DNA of 64,000 bases from an uncultured Clostridia bacterium (GTDB lineage Bacteria > Bacillota > Clostridia > Oscillospirales > Ruminococcaceae): contig CANRNT010000004.1 in the NCBI GenBank assembly GCA_947631995.1, positions 1-64,000 on the forward strand. Reading direction: 5' to 3'. Of this stretch, positions 36,829-45,100 are shown piece by piece. How positions within the stretch are numbered: the first letter of the stretch is position 1; the number at the start of each line of letters is the position of its first letter. A program made the translations under genes and the position numbers. The notes under the pieces were generated by a model. It ran no database searches. It was not told the DNA's origin and saw nothing but the letters and a program-made list of their open reading frames with translations.

Positions 36829-37569
36829 TCAAATGATATCAAATATATATCTGTTGCCTTCCTTGCGCGCTAACTTAGCGATATTAAGGTAAACAAGCAT
36901 ATTTATCACACGTCTTGCAGTACCGGTATCGGTATTTGCGAGCTTTGCGAAGTCCTTGCAGGAAAATTCGCCTTTCAGTCCTTCGGGAATGAACTGCCGA
37001 TAATCGTCAACACAGTCAAAGGATATCTCCTCTATCAGCGAGACAGGTATCCTGTCACAGCGGGTAGAACCTTTTTTGGGGTCGCGCCTGCTGCGTTTGC
37101 CGTTGAGAAAACGTATCTCCTCAAGCTCCAGCATACACAGCCTGAGATGAAATCTCGGATTATCCAGCGCGTAGCGTATAACATAAAGCTCTCTGGCGCA
37201 GTCGTACATCGTAAGCCTTTTGGGCGACTTGCGCCGCTGTGTAAGCTCTCCCGTTGCGGGGTCGAGCCAACTGAGATACTTTACCGCCGCCATAGGATAA
37301 ACTACCGTAACATCGCAGTATTCAAGAAATACATCGAGCTTTTTTATCAGCTTGCCGAAATTCGCGGTCTGTATCTCTATTATGCCATTCTCGCCGACTA
37401 TATCAGCTACAAAGCTGCCGACCTTTATCTCCTGATTGTCTCCATACGGCTCGTAATAATTTTTCAGCAAGGCATGGAGCGTTTTTTTGCCGAGCGTACC
37501 AATGCCGCCCGTTACTCTTTCGCCGCCCATGACCTTTTCACAGGCTGCGGCAAACTCTTCTTTGCCCAT
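36829..37569 (-). CDS. Predicted PD-(D/E)XK-like nuclease with C-terminal winged helix, unknown role
   Basis: I do not recognise this 246-residue protein as a named family. The N-terminal part reads like a restriction-endonuclease fold: Glu40 (LKNYYEPYG), Asp56 (GSFVADIVG), then the strand IIEIQTANFGKL with Glu65-x-Gln67 and Lys73. That matches the D...E-x-Q variant seen in some resolvase-like nucleases. Residues 200-246 look like a winged helix (CKDFAKLANTDTGTARRVINML then a wing ending RYIFDII). It lies one base after udp and 16 nt before dacF. Function by fold only; catalysis is not shown. Confidence 0.6.
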   Translation of the reverse strand: MGKEEFAAACEKVMGGERVTGGIGTLGKKTLHALLKNYYEPYGDNQEIKVGSFVADIVGENGIIEIQTANFGKLIKKLDVFLEYCDVTVVYPMAAVKYLSWLDPATGELTQRRKSPKRLTMYDCARELYVIRYALDNPRFHLRLCMLELEEIRFLNGKRSRRDPKKGSTRCDRIPVSLIEEISFDCVDDYRQFIPEGLKGEFSCKDFAKLANTDTGTARRVINMLVYLNIAKLARKEGNRYIFDII

Positions 37570-37570
37570 G

Positions 37571-38362
37571 TCAGCGTTTTCTATCCTGCTGTATCAGTAT
37601 CTTTATGGCTTCTACGGCGCACTCTATCGCTCTTGTGGAGTCATAAGTGATATTATCCTCAAGCCCCTGCTTTGAGCGTTCAACGTTCCAAAGCGCTGTG
37701 AACACCGCTCCCCTGCGCTTTTTATGTGCGGTACACACAGCGAACACCGCCGCGCTTTCCATTTCACTCGTAAGGCAGCCGCAGCGCAGATAACCGTCCC
37801 ACCTCTGCATTATATCTGCCGAAACAGGCGACGACTGCGGTTCTACCTCTCCGTAGAAGCTGTCCTTTGAGTGGACTACGCCTATATGGTATCTGTTGCC
37901 CACTTTTTCTGAAGATGTTTTCTCGGCAGCCTGTTTGAGCGCTTCAACTACCTCGAAGCTTGCGGTGCAGGGGTAATCTTTGGGGAGATACTCATACGAA
38001 GTTCCCTCGCCCCTCACGGACGCAAGCGCAATTACAAGGTCGCCGCCCGAAACTTCGATATCCATGCCGCCGCTCGTGCCAATGCGTATAAAGGTATCCG
38101 CGCCGCATTTTATAAGCTCCTCAACGGCTATTGCAGCCGACGGACCTCCTATTCCTGTTGAGCAGACGGTGACTTTTTCGCCGTCAAGCGTACCCGTATA
38201 CACATTGTACTCGCGGTTGCACGCCACCTGCTTTGCGTTTTGCAGATACTGAGCTATCTTTGGTACTCTGCCGGGGTCGCCGGGCAGTATAACATACCTG
38301 CCGACCTCCTCGGGCAGCGTTTGTATATGGAATTGTCTTTCGCCGTCCATTATGCTTGCCAT
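37571..38362 (-). CDS. udp: Uridine phosphorylase (nucleoside phosphorylase family)
   Basis: This 263-residue enzyme would split uridine with phosphate to uracil and ribose-1-phosphate in pyrimidine salvage. VILPGDPGRV near residue 24 is the phosphate loop, VCSTGIGGPSAAIAVEEL and IRIGTSGGM are the phosphorylase core, and MESAAVFAV is the base/ribose-binding region with the conserved Met-Glu. The length fits Udp. Purine specificity is less likely but not excluded. It sits between nadC and the predicted nuclease in one operon. Confidence 0.9.
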   Translation of the reverse strand: MASIMDGERQFHIQTLPEEVGRYVILPGDPGRVPKIAQYLQNAKQVACNREYNVYTGTLDGEKVTVCSTGIGGPSAAIAVEELIKCGADTFIRIGTSGGMDIEVSGGDLVIALASVRGEGTSYEYLPKDYPCTASFEVVEALKQAAEKTSSEKVGNRYHIGVVHSKDSFYGEVEPQSSPVSADIMQRWDGYLRCGCLTSEMESAAVFAVCTAHKKRRGAVFTALWNVERSKQGLEDNITYDSTRAIECAVEAIKILIQQDRKR

Positions 38363-38373
38363 AAAAGCACCTC

Positions 38374-39213
38374 TTACTTATCCATTTTCATGGAGATGTC
38401 AAAAGCCTTTACCGAATGTGTCAGCGCGCCGAGAGAGATGATGTCAACGCCCGTTTGCGCTATTGCCTTTATATTCTCCTCGGTAACATTGCCAGAAGCC
38501 TCCAAAAGGCTCCTGCCGTTTGTTATCTCAACGGCTTTTTTCATATCGTCAACGCTCATATTATCGAGCATTATTATCTCTACATTAAGTGAGAGCGCCT
38601 CTTTGAGCTGCTCTAAGTTCCCTACCTCGACTTCTATCTTGGTGGTATGACCCATTTGCTCGCGCAGCTTGTTTACTGCCGCGGTTATCGAGCCGTAGGC
38701 GTCAATATGTGTATCTTTGAGCATAGCGCAGTCGGAGAGGTTATATCTGTGGTTCTTGCCGCCGCCGACTGTTACGGCATACTTTTGCAGTACCCTCAGC
38801 CCCGGAAGTGTTTTTCTTGTATCTGCGATACTTGCCTTTGTGCCCTCGACCAGCTTTACGCACCTGTTTGTCGCAGTGGCAATACCCGACATATGCTGGA
38901 TAATGTTGAGAGCCGTTCTTTCGCCTTTGAGCAGGGCGCGCGTTTTTGCTGTGAACCTTACAATGATATCGCCCTTTTTAACGCTTTCGCCGTCGTGAAT
39001 ATATATCTCGCTTTTGGCTTCGCTGTCGAGCAGCTCAAACACTCTTGCGGCTATATCAACACCGCACAAAATGCCGTCCGCTTTGGCTACATAGCGCGCG
39101 GTAGAAACGCTGTTTTCTTCAACAAGATAATCTGTCGAAACATCGACATAGTTTATATCCTCCAAAAGGGCGGTCTTTATAATATCGTCTGTCTGGAACT
39201 GCATAAGGCGCAT
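38374..39213 (-). CDS. nadC: Nicotinate-nucleotide pyrophosphorylase (carboxylating)
   Basis: This 279-residue enzyme converts quinolinate and PRPP to nicotinate mononucleotide in de novo NAD synthesis. GGAGGT 7 nt upstream selects ATG 39213 (MRLMQFQTDD). Family signatures are plain: GERTALNIIQHMSGIAT, ADTRKTLPGLR, KYAVTVGGGKNHR and EVEVGNLEQ. It stands downstream of nadB with a membrane-protein gene between them. Confidence 0.96.
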   Translation of the reverse strand: MRLMQFQTDDIIKTALLEDINYVDVSTDYLVEENSVSTARYVAKADGILCGVDIAARVFELLDSEAKSEIYIHDGESVKKGDIIVRFTAKTRALLKGERTALNIIQHMSGIATATNRCVKLVEGTKASIADTRKTLPGLRVLQKYAVTVGGGKNHRYNLSDCAMLKDTHIDAYGSITAAVNKLREQMGHTTKIEVEVGNLEQLKEALSLNVEIIMLDNMSVDDMKKAVEITNGRSLLEASGNVTEENIKAIAQTGVDIISLGALTHSVKAFDISMKMDK

Positions 39214-39233
39214 AACACATACCTCCGTATCGA

Positions 39234-39629
39234 TCATTTCCGTTTAAGTTTATCTACAAACTTTTCTATTACCCAGAATATCAGCCTTATCCACAGCGTA
39301 CACGCTGTTACGGCGCAAAAGCAAAGCGTTCTGTTATCTATACTGCCGTTGAGCCGCGCTATGCTTCCGAAGCACTCGGCTATGTAGGCGGGTATCGCCA
39401 CCGCAAACAGAGCCGTACTGAATTTGCTTATTACATTATCGCTTTTATATGTTCTTACATAGAAAAATTTTTCAATGCCGACTTCAAGAAAGCAGGAAAC
39501 ATATCCCGCAAGAGCATAAGCAGCCCATTGTCCGTAAAATTCCTCTGCTATAAGGTACGCGCACAGTATATGCCACACCATTGACACTACGAACACGGCG
39601 AAGTAATAGAATTTTCTTTTACCTGACAT
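39234..39629 (-). CDS. Membrane protein between nadB and nadC, unknown
   Basis: This 131-residue protein has four probable membrane segments (about residues 8-28, 34-52, 71-88 and 102-120), basic ends and a loop KFFYVRTYKSDN. The start overlaps the nadB stop by 11 nt, and 20 nt separate it from nadC. I do not recognise it. Its fixed place inside an NAD operon makes a precursor-transport role thinkable, but it matches no niacin transporter I know and is too short for one. Confidence 0.75.
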   Translation of the reverse strand: MSGKRKFYYFAVFVVSMVWHILCAYLIAEEFYGQWAAYALAGYVSCFLEVGIEKFFYVRTYKSDNVISKFSTALFAVAIPAYIAECFGSIARLNGSIDNRTLCFCAVTACTLWIRLIFWVIEKFVDKLKRK

Positions 39630-41109
39630 TATTTCGCGTTATCTCAGCGTTTTCGCTGGCTATAGCCTTTGTTTCCTTGAGTATTATGAACGCGACCGTT
39701 GCAAGGCTTCTCGCCTCTACATAGTCCTTATCCACTTTGAAATTTCCCTTATCGAGAAAATCCTTTATCTCTTTTACCCTGTCATATCCCTCGAATATCG
39801 CTTTCACGTTCGGCATTACAAAGTAAGCCTTCTGCATTATGGCTCGTATCTCGGTACGCAGACCTTTTGGAATATGAGGAGCGTCGGGATCGTGCGCAAA
39901 GCAGTCCTGCGGATCAAAGTTCTTGCTGAAGCGTCTGCCGTTTATCTGCATTGCCGCTCTTCTCGAGAAAACCAAAGCTTCAAGCAGAGAATTTGAAGCA
40001 AGTCTGTTGTTTCCGTGAACTCCCGTATGCGAACACTCTCCGCAGGCGTAAAGACCGTCTATCGACGTCTGCGAATGGCTGTCAACGTTTATGCCGCCCA
40101 TAAGGTAATGCTGGCACGGGAATATCGGCACTAAGTCTTTCGTCATATCATAGCCCGCTTCTAGCAGATTTGAATATATCATAGGGAAACGTTTTTTGAT
40201 AAACTCGGGGTCTTTATGGGTGATGTCGATATAAAAATCGTCGCTGCCCGTTTTCTTGGCTTCAAATATTATAGAATGTGACACCACATCTCTCGGGGCA
40301 AGCTCCAGACGTCTGTCATAGTCCTGCATAAAGCGTTCCTTATTGCAGTTGCGCAGATATGCGCCCTCTCCCCTTACAGCTTCGGATATCAAAAAGCACT
40401 CTCTGGTCTTTCTGTTGTTGAAGGCCGTGGGGTGAAACTGTATATAGCTCAGGTTTTTTATGACCGCTCCCATACTGTATGCAAAGGCGATACCGTCGCC
40501 CGTAGCGATAGCGGAGTTTGTAGTGAACTCATACACCCTGCCTATGCCTCCCGTTGCAAGGACGGCATACTGCGAAGCGTATGTTTTATATTCCCCGCCG
40601 CGGAGTATATCGAACACAAAGCCGCCGTTTATCCTCTTTATGCCGCACAGCAGCGCGTTATCAAGGATATCAACGTTTTCAAGACCTTTGACGACCTCTT
40701 GCAGCTTCGTCACTATCTCATGACCCGTAGCGTCGGCATGGTGGAATATCCTGTGTCTGCCGTGACCGCCCTCCAACGTTCTGTGATAATCGCCGTCAGG
40801 AGTTTTATCAAACTCAACGCCGTATTCTATCAGACGCTCTATATCTATCTTAGCCTCGTTAACGAGTATATCGGTAGTTATGGGATTGTTCTCAAATCCG
40901 CCCGCCACGAAAGTATCATGCTCGTGAAGCTCGGGGCTGTCGTTAGGAGAATTATACACTCCTGCGATACCTCCCTGCGCCAGATCGGAATTACAAAGCT
41001 GGAGATCCCCCTTGCATATCATCAGCACCTTCAACTCTCTTGAAAGATTAATGACCGCAGACAGTCCTGCCGCTCCCGCGCCCACAACAACGACGTCATA
41101 TTTTTCCAT
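39619..41109 (-). CDS. nadB: L-aspartate oxidase
   Basis: This 496-residue flavoprotein oxidises L-aspartate to iminoaspartate, the first step of NAD synthesis. ATG 41109 (MEKYDVVVVGAGAAGL) places the FAD dinucleotide fold at the N terminus; GGAG lies 9 nt upstream. AQGGIAG, QFHPTA and the flavin region HTGVHGNNRLASNSLLEALV are typical of the fumarate reductase/NadB family. The quinolinate synthase gene nadA, its usual partner, is not in this operon. Confidence 0.96.
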   Translation of the reverse strand: MEKYDVVVVGAGAAGLSAVINLSRELKVLMICKGDLQLCNSDLAQGGIAGVYNSPNDSPELHEHDTFVAGGFENNPITTDILVNEAKIDIERLIEYGVEFDKTPDGDYHRTLEGGHGRHRIFHHADATGHEIVTKLQEVVKGLENVDILDNALLCGIKRINGGFVFDILRGGEYKTYASQYAVLATGGIGRVYEFTTNSAIATGDGIAFAYSMGAVIKNLSYIQFHPTAFNNRKTRECFLISEAVRGEGAYLRNCNKERFMQDYDRRLELAPRDVVSHSIIFEAKKTGSDDFYIDITHKDPEFIKKRFPMIYSNLLEAGYDMTKDLVPIFPCQHYLMGGINVDSHSQTSIDGLYACGECSHTGVHGNNRLASNSLLEALVFSRRAAMQINGRRFSKNFDPQDCFAHDPDAPHIPKGLRTEIRAIMQKAYFVMPNVKAIFEGYDRVKEIKDFLDKGNFKVDKDYVEARSLATVAFIILKETKAIASENAEITRNNVR

Positions 41110-41182
41110 AAAAGCCACTCCGTTCTGCCGTTTGTCAACGGTATACAATGCGTAAAATACATAAGATTATTTTCACATTTCT

Positions 41183-41211
41183 ATTATACAACATTTTGTC
41201 CTGAATTTCTA
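41183..41211 (-). promoter_or_regulatory. Possible promoter of the nadB-dacF operon
   Basis: On the minus strand TATAAT (41183-41188) has a weak TAGAAA (41206-41211) 17 bp upstream. The gap 41110-41363 otherwise shows no NiaR-type box that I can identify. Confidence 0.5.
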
Positions 41212-41297
41212 TAGTGTTTTGATATATTTTAAATGAATAATTTCTATTCAAACTGTTTAGAATACATAAAAAATATTCTGTTTTGCACAAAAACCCC

Positions 41298-41326
41298 TTT
41301 ACAAAACGAAAAAAAAGGATTATAAT
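41298..41326 (+). promoter_or_regulatory. Promoter of the small membrane protein gene
   Basis: TTTACA (41298-41303) and TATAAT (41321-41326) are separated by 17 bp. Confidence 0.75.
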
Positions 41327-41363
41327 ATTAACAAATATATCTTGATGAAAGGGGGAGAAGATT

Positions 41364-41606
41364 TTGGAGCAGCTTGAAAAATACTTTCCTATCGGAAACA
41401 CTATCGCACCGATCTCGAAGGACAACGTTATGTCGCTCGTTATAGCTATAATAATCTATGTAGTTATAGGCGCAGTTATCGGAGTGCTTATCGGAGTGCT
41501 TGCAAAGATACCCGTGCTCGGCATAATATTCGGAATAGTTGGAACTCTTATCGGCATTTACGTTCTTTGCGGTATAGTGCTATCCATAGTAAAATTTGTG
41601 AAATGA
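41364..41606 (+). CDS. Small glycine-rich membrane protein, TTG start
   Basis: This is an 80-residue protein of unknown role. AGGGGGAG seven nt upstream selects TTG 41364. After a short soluble head, two long hydrophobic helices (residues 24-46 and 48-75) contain Gly/Ile/Val-rich GxxxG patterns (GAVIGVLIGVL, GIIFGIVGTLIG). Those favour tight helix packing. It has its own promoter and terminator, so it is a single-gene unit. Confidence 0.75.
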   Translation: MEQLEKYFPIGNTIAPISKDNVMSLVIAIIIYVVIGAVIGVLIGVLAKIPVLGIIFGIVGTLIGIYVLCGIVLSIVKFVK

Positions 41607-41621
41607 CCGGAACGACATCGG

Positions 41622-41652
41622 CGAGCCGCTGACACAAAAGCGGCTCGTTTTT
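41622..41652 (+). terminator. Terminator of the small membrane protein gene
   Basis: CGAGCCGCT pairs with AGCGGCTCG (41622-41647), followed by TTTTTA. Confidence 0.85.
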
Positions 41653-41676
41653 ACTGTCGGCATATTTTCTGCAAAA

Positions 41677-42951
41677 ATGCGAAAGGATAATTATTTGGAT
41701 ATACACGATAACATCGAAAACAAAACAAGGGTCATAACGGTATGCGTAGATACGGGCGAATTTGACGCAGAGCGTTCCACAGACGAGCTGTGCGAGCTGG
41801 TAGATACCGCAGGCGGAGAGGTCGCCGCGAGCATAATACAAAAGCGTCCCTCTTTCGACGCCGCGACCTGCATAGGCTCGGGCAGACTGGAGGAGCTGGC
41901 TGAGCTTTGCAGCTCGCTCGAAGCCGATATGATAGTATTCGACCACGAGCTGACCGCGACGCAGATACGCAACATAGAGAGCGTTTGCGGCGTTTTCACC
42001 ATTGACCGCACAATGCTGATACTCGATATATTCGCACAGCGCGCTGTAACGCACGAGGGGCGTTTGCAGGTAGAGCTTGCGCAGAACAAATACCGTCTTG
42101 CAAGGCTGACGGGAATGGGCGTTAAGCTGTCGCGGCTTGGCGGAGGTATCGGCACGAGAGGCCCCGGCGAAAGCAAGCTGGAGGTTGACAAACGTCACAT
42201 AAGGGCGCGGATACAGACCCTTTCACGCGAACTCAAAGAAATAGAAAAGCGCAGGGCTTTGCTTCGCGGCAAACGAAAGAAAGACGGCGTTCTGACCTGC
42301 GCGATAGTCGGTTACACAAACGCGGGAAAATCAACGCTTCTCAACACGCTTACAAAAGCAGGCGTTCTTGCGGAGGATAAGCTGTTCGCAACTCTGGAAA
42401 CCACTTCCCGCGCGATAGAGCTTCCCGACGGCAGGAGCGTAACGCTGATAGACACCGTAGGGCTTATAAGCAGACTTCCTCATCATCTGGTGGAGGCTTT
42501 TCATTCAACTCTGGAAGAAGCCGCGTCGGCGGACGTTATAATACATCTGTGCGACGCTTCCGCCGAGGACTGCGCCGAGCAGGCAAACGTAACGCTGTCG
42601 CTGCTCAATGAGCTTGGCTGCGGCGGCATACCGATAGTGACTGTGCTGAACAAATGCGACCTGCCCGAGGCGGGAGACGCTTCGATCTTCGCCGACAGAG
42701 ATGACGTTATAAGGATCTCGGCAAAGTACGGCAGCGGTATAGACGCAATGCTCGGCGCATTGGCAAAGGCTCTCAGACCTACGGCGCAGCGTATAAAGCT
42801 TTTATTACCTTACGACAAGAGCGGACTTGTGAACAAGATATTGACGGGAGACGGCAAAATATTTTCACAGGAATACACGGACGGCGGCATTTTGCTCGAC
42901 GCTCTGGTGGACAACACGATACTGTATATTTTTGAAAGCTTCAGGATCTGA
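41677..42951 (+). CDS. hflX: GTPase HflX
   Basis: This protein of about 424 residues is a ribosome-associated GTPase that splits stalled or heat-damaged ribosomes. The N-terminal HflX domain ends in the signature LSRLGGGIGTRGPGESKLE. The G domain follows with GYTNAGKST (G1), the DTVGL G3 motif and NKCD (G4). ATG 41677 has no Shine-Dalgarno; TTG 41695 has AAAGGA 7 nt upstream and may be the true start, which would shorten the protein by six residues. Confidence 0.95.
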   Translation: MRKDNYLDIHDNIENKTRVITVCVDTGEFDAERSTDELCELVDTAGGEVAASIIQKRPSFDAATCIGSGRLEELAELCSSLEADMIVFDHELTATQIRNIESVCGVFTIDRTMLILDIFAQRAVTHEGRLQVELAQNKYRLARLTGMGVKLSRLGGGIGTRGPGESKLEVDKRHIRARIQTLSRELKEIEKRRALLRGKRKKDGVLTCAIVGYTNAGKSTLLNTLTKAGVLAEDKLFATLETTSRAIELPDGRSVTLIDTVGLISRLPHHLVEAFHSTLEEAASADVIIHLCDASAEDCAEQANVTLSLLNELGCGGIPIVTVLNKCDLPEAGDASIFADRDDVIRISAKYGSGIDAMLGALAKALRPTAQRIKLLLPYDKSGLVNKILTGDGKIFSQEYTDGGILLDALVDNTILYIFESFRI

Positions 42952-42982
42952 AATTTTCTTGGATACAGAGTATCACAACTAT

Positions 42983-43927
42983 ATGAACATTATTATGAAA
43001 GCAACTAAATTTATTTTTACGGCAGCAATAGCGTCGGCAGCCATACTGCTGACGTCCTGCGCAAGCTCTGATACAAGCGTTTCGGCAGAGACGCAGGAGC
43101 AGTACACGACAACGCAGACAACGACCTCCGCTTCCGTATCTGTTACGTCTGCGGCAGCGACATCAAAAAAGAAAGTTACAACAACTACCGCTGCCACCGA
43201 GCAGACTACCGTGACCGAGGAGACCACTACGGTCTTGGAAACTACCGCCGCGCCCGTCACAGAGCCGCCGCGTACAGAAGCACAGCCCGTATATGCGCCC
43301 TCATACGAGCAGACTGCGGAGTATTTCATACCCAACTTTCCGATAATATACCAGTCGCCCGAATTGCCCACAGGCTGCGAGATAACCGCCGCCACTATGC
43401 TTTTGCGATATTACGGTTACGGAGCCGACAAGGTGACTATGGCAAGAAATTACCTGCCCACGCTTTATGATACGGGTTATCATTACGGCAGCGACGGCAG
43501 GTTATACGGAAACGATATGGAGAGCTATTTTATCGGCGACCCTTTCTCCTCTCAAGGTATAATTTGCGGGGTGACAGCGATACATACTGCGATAACCAAC
43601 TATTTTTCAGACACGGGCGTATCCGCGGCAGTACAAAACATAACAGGGACGTCTTTGGACGATGTTTACGGACTTATAAAGTCCGGCACGCCTGTAATGG
43701 TATGGGTGACCGTTGGTATGCGGGACAGATGGTCGAAAAGCGGTTGGTATCGTGATGACGGCGCATACATGGAATATGACAGGAACGATCACGCCGCCGT
43801 GCTTATCGGATACAGCGGTGACCGCGTATTCCTTGCCGACCCGATAGCGGGAAACGTATCCTACGGCAGGGCGCAGTTTGAAAAGATATTTACCGAAAGA
43901 GGAAACAAATGCCTCATCATAAACTAA
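42983..43927 (+). CDS. Lipoprotein with Thr-rich linker and C39-like cysteine peptidase domain
   Basis: This protein of about 314 residues has a lipoprotein signal peptide ending LLTSC. The start is 42983 or 42995; neither has a strong ribosome site. A linker of about 70 residues is rich in Thr, Ser and Ala, as in cell-wall-spanning spacers. The C-terminal domain resembles the C39_2 family: catalytic Cys in LPTGCEITAATMLLR, His in NDHAAVLIGY and Asp in FLADPIAG. It would act at the cell surface, cutting peptides or acting as an isopeptidase; the substrate is unknown. It lies 31 nt after hflX. Confidence 0.85.
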   Translation: MNIIMKATKFIFTAAIASAAILLTSCASSDTSVSAETQEQYTTTQTTTSASVSVTSAAATSKKKVTTTTAATEQTTVTEETTTVLETTAAPVTEPPRTEAQPVYAPSYEQTAEYFIPNFPIIYQSPELPTGCEITAATMLLRYYGYGADKVTMARNYLPTLYDTGYHYGSDGRLYGNDMESYFIGDPFSSQGIICGVTAIHTAITNYFSDTGVSAAVQNITGTSLDDVYGLIKSGTPVMVWVTVGMRDRWSKSGWYRDDGAYMEYDRNDHAAVLIGYSGDRVFLADPIAGNVSYGRAQFEKIFTERGNKCLIIN

Positions 43928-43932
43928 AACAA

Positions 43933-43958
43933 CACCGCACAATGTTCGTTGTGCGGTG
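43933..43958 (-). terminator. Terminator between the convergent lipoprotein and AEC genes
   Basis: CACCGCACAA and TTGTGCGGTG form a perfect 10-bp stem. On the minus strand TTGTTTTAGTTT follows, ending the AEC transcript. On the plus strand there is no T run. Confidence 0.85.
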
Positions 43959-43962
43959 CAGC

Positions 43963-44910
43963 TTATATAAGGCTTTGTATATATATCATCAGCGGCATTG
44001 TGACTACCGATAAGACGGTAGTCAGCGCAAAAAGCTGTGACGCAGCCTCGGCGTTCTTCCCGAAACGTATGGACATCATAGTGCCCATTGTTGCGGTGGG
44101 GCAAGAGAACGCGAGTATCGTTGTGAGCAGGGCGGTCTCGCTTACCCCGAGAAAACGGAATATCCATGTCAGCAAGAACACCAGAACGAGAGGTATTATC
44201 ACGAGCCTTACGGCGCAGGTGCGGTACAGCCTGACATTTTTTATAGCCTTCAGAAGATTTGACTGCGATATTGATACGCCTGCTATTATCATGGCAAGGG
44301 GCGCGACTGTATCTTTCATAGACACCATGGCGCTCATGACTACGTCAGGGTACTCAAAGCGGACGGCAAAGAGTATCATGCCCAGAAATGTAGCGATTAT
44401 TGAGGGGTTCAGCAGGACTTTTTTAATGGATATCTCTTTTTTGTCGCCCGTTATCATGTACACGCCGTGCGTCCAGACAAGTATCATAAACGCCGAATGA
44501 AACGCGGTTATGTAGAAAACGCCCTCAGCGCCGAAAAGCGCGTCTGCTAGCGGTATGCCCATAAAGCCGCAGTTGGTATATATAGCCGAAAATCTTTCTA
44601 TTATATAGTCGGGGTCTTCTTTGCCTGTAATGCCCTTTTTGCGTATCAAAAGGCAGGCAAGGGCGATAACTGCAACGAACCCGAGAAAGCTTATGCCGAG
44701 CGTTATGAAAAGCCCTTTGAGAAGCTTCATTGAAAAATCCTGACAGAAGGAAACAAGTATCATCATCGGGGTGAATACATACATCACGACGTTGGTTATG
44801 CTTTTGTTGCCGATATCGGTGATAAGCTTGCATTTATAGCTTATTACGCCTGCCGCAAGAAATATCAGCATTACGACCACTTTCTGAAAAAGCAGCCACG
44901 CAAGTTCCAT
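43963..44910 (-). CDS. AEC (auxin efflux carrier) family transporter
   Basis: This 315-residue membrane protein has about ten hydrophobic segments in two halves of five, separated by a cytoplasmic stretch near residues 150-165. Characteristic family residues are present: TNCGFMGIPLADALFG in the first half and SCPTATMGTMMSIRFG in the second. Bacterial members export or exchange organic acids such as malate; the substrate here is unknown. GGGTGATGAG precedes ATG 44910. Confidence 0.9.
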   Translation of the reverse strand: MELAWLLFQKVVVMLIFLAAGVISYKCKLITDIGNKSITNVVMYVFTPMMILVSFCQDFSMKLLKGLFITLGISFLGFVAVIALACLLIRKKGITGKEDPDYIIERFSAIYTNCGFMGIPLADALFGAEGVFYITAFHSAFMILVWTHGVYMITGDKKEISIKKVLLNPSIIATFLGMILFAVRFEYPDVVMSAMVSMKDTVAPLAMIIAGVSISQSNLLKAIKNVRLYRTCAVRLVIIPLVLVFLLTWIFRFLGVSETALLTTILAFSCPTATMGTMMSIRFGKNAEAASQLFALTTVLSVVTMPLMIYIQSLI

Positions 44911-44968
44911 GTCTCATCACCCTTTTCATAATGTAATCAAATTGTCATAAATTGTAACGGAATTGTTG

Positions 44969-44996
44969 TTGCGTTATGCGGAAAAATGAGTATAAT
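44969..44996 (+). promoter_or_regulatory. Promoter of a candidate small RNA
   Basis: TTGCGT (44969-44974) and TATAAT (44991-44996) have a 16-bp spacer. They point to the plus strand, where no reading frame follows before a terminator. Confidence 0.55.
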
Positions 44997-45002
44997 AAAG
45001 AG

Positions 45003-45087
45003 TGAAGAGTAATTATACTCGTTTCATCCTCTCCAAATATAAATTGTTTTATTTAAAGGACTGCTTTATGTAGTCCTTTTTTCTTTG
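45003..45087 (+). ncRNA. Candidate small RNA of about 85 nt
   Basis: A plus-strand promoter (44969-44996) is followed only 60 nt later by a strong terminator: AAAGGACT (45055-45062) paired with AGTCCTTT (45072-45079) and a T-rich tail. Between them is a palindrome GAGTAATTATACTC (45007-45020) and a CCTCTCC stretch that could act as an anti-Shine-Dalgarno pairing region. No reading frame fits. The hairpin could also serve the convergent pyrE transcript, so a distinct RNA is inferred. Confidence 0.4.
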
Positions 45088-45100
45088 TATTTTTATGCCT

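Noticed and set aside
39234..39629. Membrane gene as a truncated nadA
   Set aside because: No cluster cysteines or NadA motifs; it is a hydrophobic four-helix protein.
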